Positions 31,816-44,376 are shown, counted from the stretch's first letter. The stretch: 64,000 bases of DNA from Oryzias latipes (GCF_002234675.1 NC_019869.2:27166823-27230822), one strand, 5' to 3'. Numbers and translations: made by a program. The notes: generated by a model not told the origin, from the sequence alone.

Positions 31816-33860
31816 CCCAACATCTCCAGTCATTGGAGAACTGCGAGTTTGGGTCAAAACAACGAGACGACGAGAAGACGGACGTTTTGCGCTTTAAAAT
31901 CCTTATCGGGACAGTTAACATATTTAAACTTCATAATTCAATTACCAGTTTGGAATGGCGGGAATTATGCTTTTTACTTGTTACTTTGGTACGGCGGAGG
32001 CATGCTGCAAGCCGGATACTGGCAAGAAGGCGTGTGCTTTAACTTAGAGAAAACCAGAAACTGCAGTGATGAGATATCAGGTATGAAGGTATAGTGATAA
32101 GTGTTTCTGACTTATAGATTGTCGGGAAAACAGTGAGAAGAAATGTGTGGGACATTAAAACTTGTTTTAATGAGCCTGCATTCATCGACCACGTCAGTGA
32201 GTTGCTGTGTCTCATCGTTGTCCTGCTGTGGTATTGTTTTAAACCTTGTGCTATCTTAGATAAACAGTTGGACTCTTTATTCTCTTTGAAAACACAATAA
32301 CTACTCTGTTTACGTCAACTATGGTGGCTGTTTTGGTTCAGTTGTTCCACTCCTAACATGGAGCCTATTTAAACTGAGGAATCTCAGAGCGAATTGAAAC
32401 TCAGTCCAGTTGGAAATGAACCGAGACCACCTCCAAAGTGGGTTCAGAGACCGGTTCCTGGTCCTTGACCAGGCACCAGGACCATTAGGCAAACTGATGA
32501 AGTTCAGGGTCCTTGTTTATAATTGTTGACAGAATTCTTGAGGTGTGGTTGAGCTAGCAGGTTGTCCTAGGGATTTCTGACTGCAAACTTGTTGTCAAAA
32601 CAGAAGACAAATTCAGTTCCAGGTTCCAAGAAATGCTTCTAAAAAGCCTCCAAAATGTTACTTGGTGCTGTGGGGCATGACTTGCCAGGGGGGAATATCA
32701 GCCCCATCAGCAGCACAGGATTTAGCAGAACTGCCATAGTATGAGGATCTCCTGGCCTTCAAATGGATGCATGCATCCGTCACTAAAAAGTTAAGTAGCA
32801 GAGACAGCTGTCTTCTGCAACTAAAAGAAATTACTTTGAAGTTTGTTCAGATGAAATGAGCTTTTATTTATCCAAGATTCTATACATTAGAGGAGAAAAC
32901 ATATTATATATAGAGAGTAAGTAAGTAAGTTACTGAGGTTGAAGGGGAGATCATTTGAATTTATTTTGTACTGTAAACCTATCAACAAAATAAAGCAGAG
33001 ACCCCAACCCTTGTCTCAATTCAAGCAGCATTAATCTGTCATATTTAACAACTGCCGAGAAGGTAATGGTAAAGAATTAGACAAGAACAATTGGAGATGG
33101 AAGAACCTCCACGTCTGATAAGAAGCATGTTCCATCCATCCTAGCAGATTGTGTCACATCAAATTCAGTGCAACTTTCCCAGTTTCATGCTCAGCTATTC
33201 CTGATCAAACACTTCAAAGAAATGAATTTGGAAGATTTGACAGGGAGTTTGTTAAATCTGTCAGATTATAAAGTCTCCAATGTTTTGTCACTGACTTTGT
33301 CACTGACTTTGGTTTTGGATCTCAGTCATTCAGTGTTTAGTATCCAGATTGAAGTTAAAAAGATCAAACTGACTTTATAAATGAAAATAATGTCTTTCAC
33401 TTTATTTTTAGAAAAAAAAACACTGTGAGTCAAGATTTCCATGAAATTACAGTAAACACATTAACAATGTTCCATCAACATTCATGTTTTGTTTGTTTTA
33501 AATGTGCAGTTTTCAATACAAAAAAGATTATTTTGCTTTTTTAGAAAAATGACACAATAACCTCACAGCATTAAGTTCTGTTGCAAAGGAGAAGATCTGC
33601 AAACCCAAGAAAGAGGCATAGATCCCGAAAAAGTCCAGAATAAATAAGGAGAGACTGGGAGAGCGTGGTGGGAGGGATGGGAATGGAAAGAAAGATGAGG
33701 TAATCCTTGTGGGAGGAGTCATTGAGGACTTGCTAAAGCCCTCCGACTTCCTTCCACTATTGCTTCTTGTCGAAGATGACATGCAGAGAAGAGATTAAAA
33801 AAGCCTTTATAGCAGGCAGAAGAAGGGAAATGGGAAATGGGAAATATAAGATGGTTGATG
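31816..33860. other. Unique sequence, no gene supported
   Basis: A short exon-like block ends GATATCAG/GTATGAAGG near 32090. A TAAG repeat lies near 32915-32930. No domain is recognisable. Confidence 0.35.
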
Positions 33861-34199
33861 ACCTCTAAATGTGTCTAAAGGGGAAGATCTGGTGGTGGAG
33901 CTGCTTGGTTTGGTTTGCTCTGTACTTGCAGGTCACATGTGCATCTTGTCCTCCAAACTGCCCATCAGGTACTTTTTACCAAAGGAGAGGTTGCTTGCTT
34001 TATTATAAATGTTCTTTTCTCCTCATTTTCCCTCAAGCTGAGCACAGACAGATTGAAGCTGGCCTTCTTTGAGGAGGGAGTTGTCTCGTCTGTAAACTGT
34101 GTTTTATTCTGTGGAGGTTGGAGGAGCTTTAGTCTGCACTGCGTTCAGCCCACCCTGATGGAGCCGTTTCTTACCCAGCAGCCTCTTTGATGGGAGACT

Positions 34200-36035
34200 C
34201 TGATGTATCATTTAGATAGAAGTGCATGAATGCAACAGCAGCGAGTGCTGAATCACTTTTCACCACCTCTGGATTCAGCAACACACATGTAAGGACCGCT
34301 TGCTAAACTGCCAGCAGTGATTTTTTTTTTTGTAGTTTTTGTGACTCATGGTAAAGTGACGTTCATCATTATATTGAGGATTGTCTGTGGATTGTGTTCA
34401 GTCTAATCACTGTGACTCCTTCTAAGACTCCTTAGAAGAAGGCATGTTTTCCTCCTGGTCCCTAACGCCATAAAAAGCTTTTAGCAGCTTCTTCAAATGC
34501 ATTTTCCCAATTTCCTTCTATGTCATTCATTTCCATATTTGATGAGCTATCTTCATTAAATGCCATGCACATAGGAATGTGTGCAGGAATAATTGCATGC
34601 AATGTTATAGCCAAAAATGATCCTTAATGCTTTTGTGTGAGTGGTGAACATGTTGATCTTGTTGATTAGTCCTCTCAGAGTCACGCAGGACCTGATTTGT
34701 TTGTTTTGTCGGAGTGAATGTGAGTATAAGTGAATGCATCCACGCACGCTCAAACGTGTTTCATGTGTGTGTGCCAATCCCCAACCCGTTACAGAGTGAA
34801 ATTACCCATCAGCTCTGGTAAAAGCATGGCTGACAACCTGTAATCATGGTCAGGAGGAAAAACAAATCATTGTCAGCAGTGTGCAGACACACGGGCAAAC
34901 TGCCCGACCCAGGTGACCAATCCTAAGGAAAAAAAATCTGCCTTTTACTCTTTTGTGACCTCTGTTTTCCAAAAGGAGCGATGCGCTGAAAGGTGTCTGC
35001 GTGCTGCAATCACACATGTGAACATCAAATTAAGAAGCCTGACACAGACTCCTCATCTCCAGCTCAGAAATATGTTTACAGCTTTTACACCAGACACTCA
35101 GTGTCACACATCTGCAGAAAACCATAGGTGATTTTTAATCACGCACAGTGGTGAGACACGCATGAATAACTCTGACATTTACAATTAGCTGTTGTCAGCG
35201 GCCAAAGGGAGTAAAGCAATTTAGTAGGTAGACATTACTGTCGAAAATGGAAACGACAACAGTTTGATATGTTATGTGAAAGTGGCGTGATTTAGAATTG
35301 TATTTGACCCGTCTGGGTGCACCCCCCTCATAGGCCAGCACCCTTTATTCAAAAGAAATAATTGCTTTGGCAAAAATGTTGTTTACTGAGGTTTCTGAGA
35401 GGAAGGAGAGAACGCTGATTAACCTTGTCATCGTCTTACATCGGATGTGTTGGCTGTCACCCCCTCAAAGTGCCAGGGATAAGTGCTAAATTTGTGTAAT
35501 TTCTTTGTCATTGTCGTCCTTTAGACAGATGACTTCAGAGCTGACACAATACATTTCAGGGGTTTGGGACTGATGGTTCATTTCTGAGCTCAAACATCTG
35601 AAGCAGCTGAAGTTTAAAACTTAAAAGGTGGATTTTGTTTTTTGAGGGGGGGGGGTGCTCTGTGGTCTCTTTGGTCCCCATTGCTGTGGTTTCCCCACAT
35701 TTGGCCTGCAGACAAGTGTATTGTTCATGAGCCTCTGTGATGTGGTGCTGTGATGATGACTAAGCAGTGTGTGTGTGTGTGTGTCGGTGTGTGGGTGTGT
35801 GTGTGTGTGTGGGTGGGTGGGTGAATTCATTCAGGGGGTTGGTTTATGCTTTATACAGCATTTTACTGTCCCCCCACTGTCTACTTAAAGGGCAGCTGTG
35901 GGCTCTGACAGTTATGTCAGGGCTAAAGACTTCCTAGTGAAAAAGTTACATGATTGACAGAACCAATAGAAGAAGGAAGAAGAAATGGCCTGGACTTCCT
36001 GAAGATTTTTCCTTTTTAAAGCCACACTAGCTATG
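34200..36035. other. Unique sequence with one TG microsatellite
   Basis: No gene is seen. The only clear feature is the TG tract at 35767-35822. Confidence 0.4.
35767..35822. repeat. Compound (TG)n/(GGTG)n microsatellite
   Basis: GTGTGT with interruptions CGG and GGG runs for about 56 bp and ends in GGGTGGGTGGGTG. Confidence 0.9.
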
Positions 36036-36464
36036 ATTCCATGTGCAACTTATCTTTGATGGGATCAAAGATTGGATTAGAATTGAACCGTGTACATGGT
36101 CCCAGAAAAACCTTATTCGATAATAACAAACGTTCACACATGCCATATTTTTAATGGAAATCGATCCTTTGAACATTCGTAGAATTCTCTAAAATACCGG
36201 AAACGGCTGTAGAAGAAGAAAAAAAGGAGTTCCATTGTAAACAAACTAAGCCGCGGCATAGAGCGAGATGATCTTCTAAATGTGATTTTATCATTGGTAT
36301 GATTTTTATTAAGGGCCTGTTCGCTCATAATTTTATAAATCCATGCAACCAGTGCTTTATTCTTGGCAAACAGACCCGAAAGAAGGGTTAGGATTAGGCT
36401 AATGTGTGCCAAAAGCAACTTTTAGATTTGGATGAACTTAAAAAAATCTGTGCGCTCAATGCCA

Positions 36465-36585
36465 CAATCTGCATCTTGGCTGCACATAAACATGTGGGAA
36501 GAACATCAGCCTTTATTTTGTCTGGACACGATTGGAAACACAAATTCCCATGATTGTTTACACGGTTTCTCAAGACTGCCCAGCA
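36465..36585 (-). repeat. Block shared with the TIR element at 10570-10685
   Basis: Read on the minus strand this matches 10570-10685: GTGTTTCCA-TCGTGTCC, GACAAAATAAAGGCTGATGT and CCCACAT. Translated, both keep CFQSCPDKIKADV. Two different contexts carry it, so it is a dispersed repeat or a captured fragment. Confidence 0.7.
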
Positions 36586-36636
36586 TTTCTGCATTCTGTT
36601 AGCTCACACTCTGTCCCACAGACGCTCCCCTGCTCT

Positions 36637-36708
36637 GAGACACGGTTCTACCGGGAGACACGGTTCTACCGGGAGACACGATTCTACCGGGAGACACGGT
36701 TCTCCTGA
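36637..36708. repeat. 18-bp minisatellite, four units
   Basis: GAGACACGGTTCTACCGG repeats at 36637, 36655, 36673 (one change) and 36691 (diverged end). Confidence 0.9.
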
Positions 36709-37487
36709 GTACGGCAGCTCGCTCACGCAGAGCAGCCAGATTGCAGTCCCTCCCCAGGCCCTCAAACACGAAGCTACAAGTCTGCTCTGCCCAAGAACAT
36801 GGTTTGCTTGCGTAGAGCAGCTGTTCGGTCCTGTTCGGGCTCCAAAGCCTTCTCTGGAGCGCCATACCATCTACGTGTGACGTAAAAGCCAGAGCAGTAG
36901 TGACCCGATCAGAATAAACTGTTTCTATGCACCACGATCGGCATTACCCACCTATCTCCATCGGAAGGAAATTTTGATCCAAATGAGTCTGATCTGGGCA
37001 GAGTATTCCGAACAGCGTGTTTAGATGACGAAGTTTTTATTCTGATCAGGCTTTAATTCCGATCACTTTTGTCCATGTAAGCCCAGCTAATGTGCAGATT
37101 TAAACTGGTCAAGCATTTGTTACAGATTTCCCAGATCCTGAGGTGAGACACATGCTCAAGGCAGTTCTTGAAACAAACTTAAAAACTACGTGTTTTTTTT
37201 TACTGTGTCACCACACCTCCCTGTTTTATAGAAATTTGTTTTTTTTATTTATTTTACCTGGATATTTGATTTGACTCCAGCTGTAGATTTTTGTAGATTG
37301 CAATTATTTCATCATCTCATTGTCTGTCATTTAAAAATGAATCAGAAAGATTTAAGAAAAATGAAAAGCATCACTTTTCATAAATAATTCATCAACATTT
37401 TTAGAGCTCAAATTTTTAGTATTAAAGATAAAAAAAGTCTTGGTGCTGAAAAAACACAAATAGTTTTTTCTTTTGTAGGACGCAGAG

Positions 37488-38070
37488 TGTCATGATCTGA
37501 ACAGGGCGGACCCAGATGCTGCAACCCAGAAGGAAGAGGCAGTTAGGTGAATGGTAAGGAATTGGTTTTATTTTGAAAGAGCCAGCGGATCCAGGAACAG
37601 GACGGGGCGTGGAGCTTGACGAGGATTCCTCGACTAACGGTGAGTGCGGAAACTTTACTGTGGCGTGACTGGAGCTCTTGACTGCGGCGTGAATGGAGTG
37701 CCTTAGACCGCGACGTGGCTGGAGTAAAAGGCTGAGGCGTGGCAGGAGTTCTTGGCGGTGGCGCGGCTGGAGTTCTTGAGGAGCGTGGAGGGTTTCAGCT
37801 TCTGCTCGAGGTGGAATGCGGACTCGGGTTTCTCTCGTGGAAAAAGGCAGACCTGAAGCACAGCAAAAACAAGGTAAGCGAGGCAAAAACTTGGCATAGA
37901 GGGCCAGACGTGGCATGAGGTGAGGTAAGCACCATCAGGTTTAACAAACTGGCAAAGACTGCTTGTGGAGGTCCTCCTTAAATGGCAGGTGAGATGATGA
38001 GATGAGAAGAAACAGCTGTGAGTCAGGAGCAGAGCTGGGAGGGGGAGGAGTCTGACAGGCCACTATGACA
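37488..38070 (-). repeat. 3' LTR of Gypsy element B
   Basis: 583 bp, six substitutions from the 5' LTR, preceded in element sense by the polypurine tract. Frames of 64-164 codons inside both LTRs have no domain and are not called. Confidence 0.95.
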
Positions 38071-38083
38071 GTACCCCCCCCTC
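38071..38083 (-). promoter_or_regulatory. Polypurine tract of Gypsy element B
   Basis: The minus strand reads GAGGGGGGGGTAC immediately before the LTR start TGTCATAG, the expected plus-strand primer site. It overlaps the last codons of pol. Confidence 0.75.
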
Positions 38084-41000
38084 AACGACCACCTCCAGGT
38101 GGTCCGGGACGCCTATCCGGGTGGGCACGGTAGAAATCGGCGATGAGGGAAGGGTCGAGGATGAGGGAACGGGAGACCCACGAGCGTTCCTCAGGCCCGT
38201 ACCCTTCCCAATCCACCAGGTACTGGAAGCCACGGCGGCGAACATCCAAAATCTTGGAGACAGTGAACGCCGGAGCGCCGTCGATGATACGGGCGGGTGG
38301 TGGGGAGACGGAAGGCGGGCACAAAGGGCTGTCCAGAAAGGGTTTAATTTGAGAAACATGAAAAGAGGGATGAACCTTAAGCGCCGCGGGCAACTTGAGG
38401 CGAACACAGGCGGGATTGATTATCTTGTCTATGACATAGGGCCCGATGAACCGGGGCGATAGTTTGCGTGATGAGGATTGTATGGGGATATTCCTGGACG
38501 ACAGCCACACCTTCTGCCCTACCTGGTACACGGGACCCTCCACCCTGTGCCGGTTAGCTATGCGGCAGTTAGCCTCCTTAGTCCGTAGGAGAGCCTCACG
38601 GGTCTGAGTCCAGATGCGCTGGCAGCGCTGGAGGTGTTCCTGGACGGAGGGGACCGCAAGGTCGAGCTCCTGAGAGGGAAAAAGAGGGGGGGAGTAGCCC
38701 AGCGAGGTTTCAAATGGAGACAACCCCGTAGCAGTGGAAGGATGGGTGTTGTGGGCATACTCGATCCAGATAAGGTATTCTGACCAGTCGGATTGGTTCT
38801 GGGCAGCGAGACAACGGAGGCCGGCTTCGAGTTCTTGGTTAGCTCGTTCTGCCTGTCCGTTGGACTGCGGGTGGTAACCTGAGGACAGGCTGACAGTAGC
38901 ACCAAGCGCAGTACAGAATGCCTTCCATACCTGTGATACGAATTGAGGTCCTCTATCAGAGACTATGTCAGCAGGGATGCCATGATGACGGAAAACCTGG
39001 TCAACTAGGGTCTTGGCCGTCTCGGTGGCAGAGGGAAGCTGGGGAAGGGGAATGTGCACAGCTTTAGAGAACCTGCTGATCACAGTGAGGATAACTGTAT
39101 TACCGTGAGAAGGGGGTAACCCCGTGACGAAGTCGACAGCAAGGTGGGACCAGGGCCGGTGAGGAGTGGGCAAAGGGCGGAGCAAACCAGCAGATGGAGA
39201 GTTACCGGATTTGGACCGGGCGCAGACAGTGCAGGCACTAATAAACTCACGAACATCCTTGTCCATGTGAGGCCAAAAAAATCTCTTGCGGAGGAGGGAG
39301 AGGGTTCTGTGAACTCCTCCGTGGCAGGCGATTTGAGAGCTGTGTCCCCAGGCAATGACGTCAGGCCTAAGGGACGTGGGAACAAAGAGAGTGCCATCAG
39401 GACATGGGGTATTACAAGTCTCCTCACCTTGGGCATTTCTGACGCGGGTTTCGATGTCCCAGGTTAGATTGCCCACGATGCAGGTAGTGGGGATGATGGG
39501 AGCAGGAGGCGAAGCATCGTCAGGGCTGTACTGTCTGGAGAGAGCATCGGGCTTGGTATTGCGGCTTCCGGGTCTGTAAGTAATAATGAAGTCAAAGCGA
39601 TCAAAAAAAAGGCACCACCGAGCTTGGCGAGAGTTCAGTCTTTTGGCTGTGCGTAGGTAAGCTAAATTCTTATGGTCCGTCCAAACTATAAATGGGTGAG
39701 TAGCTCCCTCCAGCCAGTGACGCCACTCCTCCAGTGCCAATTTAATGGCTAGCAGTTCCCGATTTCCCACGTCGTAGTTGCGTTCGGCCGGTGATAATTT
39801 GCGGGAGAAGAAGGCGCAAGGTTTCATTTTGCTGGAGGATTCTTCTCTTTGGGAGAGTACGGCTCCAACCCCAGTGTCCGAAGCGTCGACTTCGACTATG
39901 AATTGTTTCGTGGTGTCCGGTTGAATAAGAATAGGGGCAGAAATGAAAAGAGCCTTTAAAGTGTCGAAAGCTTCCTGGGCCTGAGGGGTCCAGATAAATG
40001 GCTTAGAGACTGAGGTGAGCTGGGTGAGAGGGGCGGCTATGGAGCTATAGCTACGAATAAACCGGCGGTAGAAATTTGCGAACCCTAAAAATTGTTGAAG
40101 TTTTTTGCGGGTAGTGGGAGGTTCCCACTGGGCAACGGCTTCCAGCTTGGCAGGATCGGGGCGTACCTGGCCGGCTTCGAAAATATAACCTAAGAACTGA
40201 ATGGAGTTAGTGTGGAATTGACACTTTTCAGCCTTAACATATAATTGATTTTCGAGGAGCCTGGACAAAACTAGACGGACATGATTTTTGTGCTGGATGG
40301 GATCACGGGAGTAAATGAGTATGTCATCGAGGTAAACGTACACAAACCGGTTGAGAAAATCACGGAGCACATCGTTGACTAGTCTTTGAAAAACAGCGGG
40401 AGCATTGGTAAGACCGAACGGCATAACAAGGTATTCGTAGTGGCCGAGAGGTGTGTTAAAAGCCGTCTTCCACTCGTCGCCTTCTTTAATGCGTACGAGG
40501 TGATAGGCGTTGCGAAGATCTAATTTAGAAAAGATCTGGGCCCCCTGGACTGAGTCAAAAGCGGAACTGATGAGCGGAAGCGAATATTTGTCTTTTATGG
40601 TTATTAGATTAAGTTCACGATAATCGATGCAGGGACGAAGGGTCTTATCCTTCTTTTCAACGAAAAAGAAGCCAGCGCCTACAGGGGACGAAGAAGGACG
40701 AATTTGACCGGAAGAAAGAGCCTCTTGAATATAAGTCTCCATGGCGGTCTTCTCAGGGCCGGAGAGGTTGTATAGGTGGCCTTTGGGAAGCGTAGCGCCA
40801 GGAAGGAGCTCTATGGCACAATCGTAGGGGCGATGCTGGGGTAAAGAACCAGCCTTACTTTTACTAAAGACGGCTTTGAACTCGTGGTAACAAGAAGGGA
40901 CGGAAGATAGGTCGATGTTTTCAAGCATAGGAGTATTAGTAGGAGAAATAGGAGGAATAGCCGATTGAAGACAATTGGCCAAACAAAACCCACTCCAATT

Positions 41001-42299
41001 AGTAATGCGTTGCCTGGCCCAGTCAAACTGAGGGTTGTGGATCTTAAGCCAGGAGTAACCTAGAACTACAGGGTTATGAGGAGAAGAGGTGACATAAAAC
41101 TGAATAAACTCGTGATGGTTACCAGAGGTGATGAGTAACAGGGGTTTAGTGCGATGGGTTATGAGAGAGAGATGTTGACCCCCCAATCCAGCGGCATTGA
41201 TAGGATTGTCGAGGGTTTCTATGGGGAGAGAGAGAAGGGAAACCAGAGAATGATCAATGAGGCTTTGTTCGGCACCAGAGTCAACAAGAGCATGGGTATC
41301 GGAACACTTAGACTGGAAACATAGCTTGACAGGAATATAACAGAAGTCTTTATGGGTAGATAAGACCGACTGACCCCCCCGCGGCCTGTCTTTTAACGGG
41401 GTTCGGGAGTTCAAACGAAGTGAACACTGAGAAACTTGGTGTCCTTGACCACCACAGTAAAAACATAGTCCTTCCTTACGACGCTTGCAACGTTCTTCAG
41501 CAGATAGACGTGAGAGACCAATCTGCATGGGCTCGTCCAGGCTTTTACGTTGAAAATTCTGTAGTGGAGGTTCCAGTATGGATGGTTGAGCAGAATTGGT
41601 CAAGGTGATTTTACGTATAGGGAGTGGACGTTCATGTTGGCGTTCTCTTAGTCTGATATCAGAGCGTAGAGCAGCGGCCACGAGTTCCTCAAAAGAGGGG
41701 GCTTCAGGCTGAGTACATAAATGATCCTTTATAGTTTCGTTGAGTGACTGGTAGAAAACACCTCGCAGAGCGGGATCTGTCCAACCTGCCTCCACCGCCA
41801 GGATGCGAAAATCCACCACATGATCACTGACTGAACGGTTGCGTTGTTTCAGATTAAGAAGTCGCCTGGTGGCTTCTTCTTGTTTACGTGGTTGGTCGAA
41901 AACGAGTCTGAACTCACCGATGAAGCGGTCGAACAGCAAGTGGGAGATGGGGTTAGCAGCAAGGAAGACTTGAGCCCACTGGAGCGCCTTATTCCTCAGG
42001 GAGTTAACAACCATTGCAATTTTGCTATGATCCGTGCGATAGTATCTGGGAGCCTGTTGGAACAAAAGCTGGCATTGGAGTAGAAAACCCCCACAATTTT
42101 CTACATCCCCAAAAAATGGCTCTGGCTGGAGACGGTAGTTTTCCAGGTGAACAGAAGGTGGAGCAGGATCCGGCACTGTAGAACCAGAAAATTGTCCAGT
42201 TAGTTCTGATAAAGTTTGTGTCATACCATCGAGGCGGCAAAAAAGGTCTTGTTGAGCTGAAGCCATTTTAGAAAGGGCGTCGGCTTGGCGTCCTAGCAT
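38082..42299 (-). CDS. gag-pol: Gag-Pol polyprotein of Gypsy element B
   Basis: One 1405-residue frame. Gag covers residues 1 to about 300, with the capsid region at 60-215 and a CCHC knuckle [14 protein letters not shown] at 279-292. The protease has VDSGAEQS (Asp341). RT has KLDLRNAYH (Asp594) and YLDD at 656-659. RNase H has Asp805, Glu848 and Asp875. Integrase has the HHCC finger (His993, His997, Cys1023, Cys1026) and the DDE triad Asp1056, Asp1115, Glu1151. A chromodomain occupies about 1345-1393 ([18 protein letters not shown]). No stop or frameshift occurs, and gag and pol are fused without the -1 shift I would expect for Sushi elements. The ATG at 42299 is the first in frame, but conserved-looking sequence ([17 protein letters not shown]) lies upstream without a start codon. 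Confidence 0.95.
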   Translation of the reverse strand: MLGRQADALSKMASAQQDLFCRLDGMTQTLSELTGQFSGSTVPDPAPPSVHLENYRLQPEPFFGDVENCGGFLLQCQLLFQQAPRYYRTDHSKIAMVVNSLRNKALQWAQVFLAANPISHLLFDRFIGEFRLVFDQPRKQEEATRRLLNLKQRNRSVSDHVVDFRILAVEAGWTDPALRGVFYQSLNETIKDHLCTQPEAPSFEELVAAALRSDIRLRERQHERPLPIRKITLTNSAQPSILEPPLQNFQRKSLDEPMQIGLSRLSAEERCKRRKEGLCFYCGGQGHQVSQCSLRLNSRTPLKDRPRGGQSVLSTHKDFCYIPVKLCFQSKCSDTHALVDSGAEQSLIDHSLVSLLSLPIETLDNPINAAGLGGQHLSLITHRTKPLLLITSGNHHEFIQFYVTSSPHNPVVLGYSWLKIHNPQFDWARQRITNWSGFCLANCLQSAIPPISPTNTPMLENIDLSSVPSCYHEFKAVFSKSKAGSLPQHRPYDCAIELLPGATLPKGHLYNLSGPEKTAMETYIQEALSSGQIRPSSSPVGAGFFFVEKKDKTLRPCIDYRELNLITIKDKYSLPLISSAFDSVQGAQIFSKLDLRNAYHLVRIKEGDEWKTAFNTPLGHYEYLVMPFGLTNAPAVFQRLVNDVLRDFLNRFVYVYLDDILIYSRDPIQHKNHVRLVLSRLLENQLYVKAEKCQFHTNSIQFLGYIFEAGQVRPDPAKLEAVAQWEPPTTRKKLQQFLGFANFYRRFIRSYSSIAAPLTQLTSVSKPFIWTPQAQEAFDTLKALFISAPILIQPDTTKQFIVEVDASDTGVGAVLSQREESSSKMKPCAFFSRKLSPAERNYDVGNRELLAIKLALEEWRHWLEGATHPFIVWTDHKNLAYLRTAKRLNSRQARWCLFFDRFDFIITYRPGSRNTKPDALSRQYSPDDASPPAPIIPTTCIVGNLTWDIETRVRNAQGEETCNTPCPDGTLFVPTSLRPDVIAWGHSSQIACHGGVHRTLSLLRKRFFWPHMDKDVREFISACTVCARSKSGNSPSAGLLRPLPTPHRPWSHLAVDFVTGLPPSHGNTVILTVISRFSKAVHIPLPQLPSATETAKTLVDQVFRHHGIPADIVSDRGPQFVSQVWKAFCTALGATVSLSSGYHPQSNGQAERANQELEAGLRCLAAQNQSDWSEYLIWIEYAHNTHPSTATGLSPFETSLGYSPPLFPSQELDLAVPSVQEHLQRCQRIWTQTREALLRTKEANCRIANRHRVEGPVYQVGQKVWLSSRNIPIQSSSRKLSPRFIGPYVIDKIINPACVRLKLPAALKVHPSFHVSQIKPFLDSPLCPPSVSPPPARIIDGAPAFTVSKILDVRRRGFQYLVDWEGYGPEERSWVSRSLILDPSLIADFYRAHPDRRPGPPGGGR

Positions 42300-42372
42300 G
42301 ATGCCCTGTTGGTTTACAGCAAGACGGAGACCTTCTGGATCAGCTGGGTCGGGGTTTTGGGCCAGTTCGTTC

Positions 42373-42955
42373 TGTCATGATCTGAACAGGGCGGACCCAG
42401 ATGCTGCAACCCAGAAGGAAGAGGCAGTTAGGTGAATGGTAAGGAATTGGTTTTATTTTGAAAGAGCCAGCGGATCCAGGAACAGGACGGGGCGTGGAGC
42501 TTGACGAGGATTCCTCGACTAACGGTGAGTGCGGGAACTTTACTGTGGCGTGACTGGAGCTCTTGACTGCGGCGTGAATGGAGTGCCTTAGACCGCGACG
42601 TGGCTGGAGTAAAAGGCTGAGGCGTGGCAGGAGTTCTTGGCGGTGGCGTGGCTGGAGTTCTTGAGGAGCGTGGAGGGTTTCAGCTTCTGCTCGAGGTGGA
42701 ATGCGGACTCGGGTTTCTCTCGTGGAAAAAGGCAGACCTGAAGCACAGCAAAAACAAGGTAAGTGAGGCAAAAACTTGGCATAGAGGGCCAGACGTGGCA
42801 TGAGGTGAGGTAAGCACCATCGGGTTTAACGAACTGGCAAAGACTGCTTGTGGAGGTCCTCCTTAAATGGCAGGTGAGATGATGAGATGAGAAGAAACAG
42901 CTCTGAGTCAGGAGCAGAGCTGGGAGGGGGAGGAGTCTGACAGGCCACTATGACA
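42373..42955 (-). repeat. 5' LTR of Gypsy element B
   Basis: A 583-bp direct repeat from TGTCATGATCTG to CACTATGACA (plus-strand reading). It is upstream in element sense because gag-pol reads on the minus strand. Confidence 0.95.
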
Positions 42956-42960
42956 CAGAG

Positions 42961-43322
42961 TCCGGATATTCATGGAAAGAGCCTGCAGATACGTGTATTA
43001 CAGAGGAATTGAACAGGCATGTTTGTGCAGAGCTGCTGGTTCCTCTGACTAACATCTGAGTAGACGCAACATCAGAGCATTTCATCACAATGTAAACGCA
43101 TCTAAGATCATTTCAGTCAAGAGGTCCCAGAAACCTGAGAAATGTGCCATTCTCTCTCTTTTACAGTTTCTCAGTGACTGTCTGCAGACTTTTGTGCATC
43201 GCCCTGTCATGTTAAGCTGCAGTCCATAAACCTCACACTGACTCAACTGTCTGCATGATAATACAGCACCTAGGTGAATCATGAGTATGAGCTTGCACAA
43301 TGACTGTGCCGCATCTGAGGTC
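42961..43322. other. Unique spacer between Gypsy B and the LINE
   Basis: No feature is seen. It is host sequence between two independent target duplications. Confidence 0.5.
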
Positions 43323-43593
43323 AACAGTAAGATCATGTCAGAAACTATTTGTTCACACGTGATGCTGTAGTATCGCGAGAGCCGACGAGAGGAGTGTGGT
43401 GAGTTTACTTGGCGGCGCGTAAGTTGTGAACAAACATTTTTGATTTATTTCATTACACCGCCATATTTAAATAATCCAGAAAGTTAAAAAATAAAAATCT
43501 GAAAAAGTTTTTCAAGCATTTGCCAGCCTGGATGACCTGGAGGACCTGGAGGATCTGGAGAATTACATCGACGAGTGTTTCAATACCTGCCTC

Positions 43594-44376
43594 ATGAGGA
43601 AATCCAACACCGCCACTCCGTCCACCAAACGCAACCGTCCCGAAGACTCCCCGGGGGCTGCCTCCTCCCCAGGCAGCAACATGAGTGATATCCTGGATTC
43701 AATTGATAAAAAGCTCTCCAGCCTTGATTGCCGTTTAAATCTGCTGGAGATCCTCCATAAGGAATTCCAAGGTCTGCGAGAGTCTCTGGAGTTCAGCCAA
43801 CAGCAGGTGCAGGAGCTCGCAGCGGAGAACCAGGCCCTCAGAGAGACCGTGAAGACCCTGAGCAACGACACCGCCCGTCTTTCTGAGGAAAACCGATCCA
43901 TCAAAGAAACCCTCCTGGATCTTCAGGCGAGGAGCATGAGGGACAATCTAGTGTTCGCAGGGATTCCAGAAGAGGCAGGAGAAGTCCCGGAGAACATTGT
44001 TAAGTCCTTCATAGAGGTCCACCTGAAGCTCCCCAAGGAAGAAGTCCAGAAGATCTCCTTCCACAGGGTTCACCGGCTCGGAGGAAAGAGGCCGGACAAT
44101 CAGCGTCCCCGTCCTATTGTTGCTAAATTTGAACATTATAAACAAAAGGAGCAGGTAAAAAGCAGAGGACGAGAGCTGAAAGGCACACATTACAGCGTGA
44201 ATGACCAGTTTCCAGGCGAGATCCTCCGCCGGCGGAAAATCCTCTTCCCGCTGAGGAGGAAGCACCTGTCTGCTGGAGCCCGCGCGGTGGTTGCCGTTGA
44301 TAAACTTTTTGTGAACGGCAAGCTGTTCCGGGACCCAGATGTAACACCCTGGCTGTGCTGTTCAGAGGCGCACTGA
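43594..44376 (+). CDS. ORF1: LINE ORF1 protein (RNA-binding chaperone)
   Basis: 260 residues. L1-type ORF1p trimerises, coats its own RNA and acts as a nucleic-acid chaperone. Residues about 1-30 are a basic, proline- and serine-rich head. Residues about 40-115 show heptad-like leucines (SLDCRLNLLEILHKEFQGLR, then AAENQALRETVKTLS), a coiled coil. Residues about 115-205 form the RRM-like domain starting ARSMRDNLVFAGIPEE and including FHRVHRLGGKRP. The C-terminal domain follows (GTHYSVNDQFPGEIL, then LFVNGKLFRDPD). The frame is open upstream to 43495 (ASLDDLEDLEDLENYIDECF) without an ATG, so the first in-frame ATG is chosen. Initiation further upstream cannot be excluded. Confidence 0.9.
   Translation: MRKSNTATPSTKRNRPEDSPGAASSPGSNMSDILDSIDKKLSSLDCRLNLLEILHKEFQGLRESLEFSQQQVQELAAENQALRETVKTLSNDTARLSEENRSIKETLLDLQARSMRDNLVFAGIPEEAGEVPENIVKSFIEVHLKLPKEEVQKISFHRVHRLGGKRPDNQRPRPIVAKFEHYKQKEQVKSRGRELKGTHYSVNDQFPGEILRRRKILFPLRRKHLSAGARAVVAVDKLFVNGKLFRDPDVTPWLCCSEAH

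Larger units (their letters stand above)
36040..37085. mobile_element. Possible DNA-transposon-derived repeat, poorly bounded
   Basis: GTGTACATGG near 36090 and CCATGTAAGCC near 37075 could be degenerate inverted ends. The interior includes the block shared with 10570-10685 and an 18-bp minisatellite. There is no transposase. The call rests on repeat-like structure only. Confidence 0.3.
37488..42955 (-). mobile_element. Ty3/Gypsy chromovirus-type element B, Sushi-ichi-like, near-intact
   Basis: A complete 5468-bp element on the minus strand: 5' LTR 42373-42955, gag-pol 38082-42299, PPT, 3' LTR 37488-38070. CAGAG duplicates flank it (37483-37487, 42956-42960). Both LTRs are 583 bp and by eye differ at six bases (about 1%). 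A single open gag-pol frame with all catalytic motifs and a C-terminal chromodomain places it with Sushi-ichi-like chromoviruses of fish. The insertion is young and possibly still competent apart from the question of its gag start codon. Confidence 0.95.

Noticed and set aside
36637-36708. Regular short repeats, CRISPR-like
   Set aside because: 18-bp units are directly adjacent with no unique spacers, in a eukaryotic genome.
37422-37916. 164-codon frame in the Gypsy B LTR (also 42340-42801)
   Set aside because: Duplicated in both LTRs and extends into the flank in one copy; no domain.
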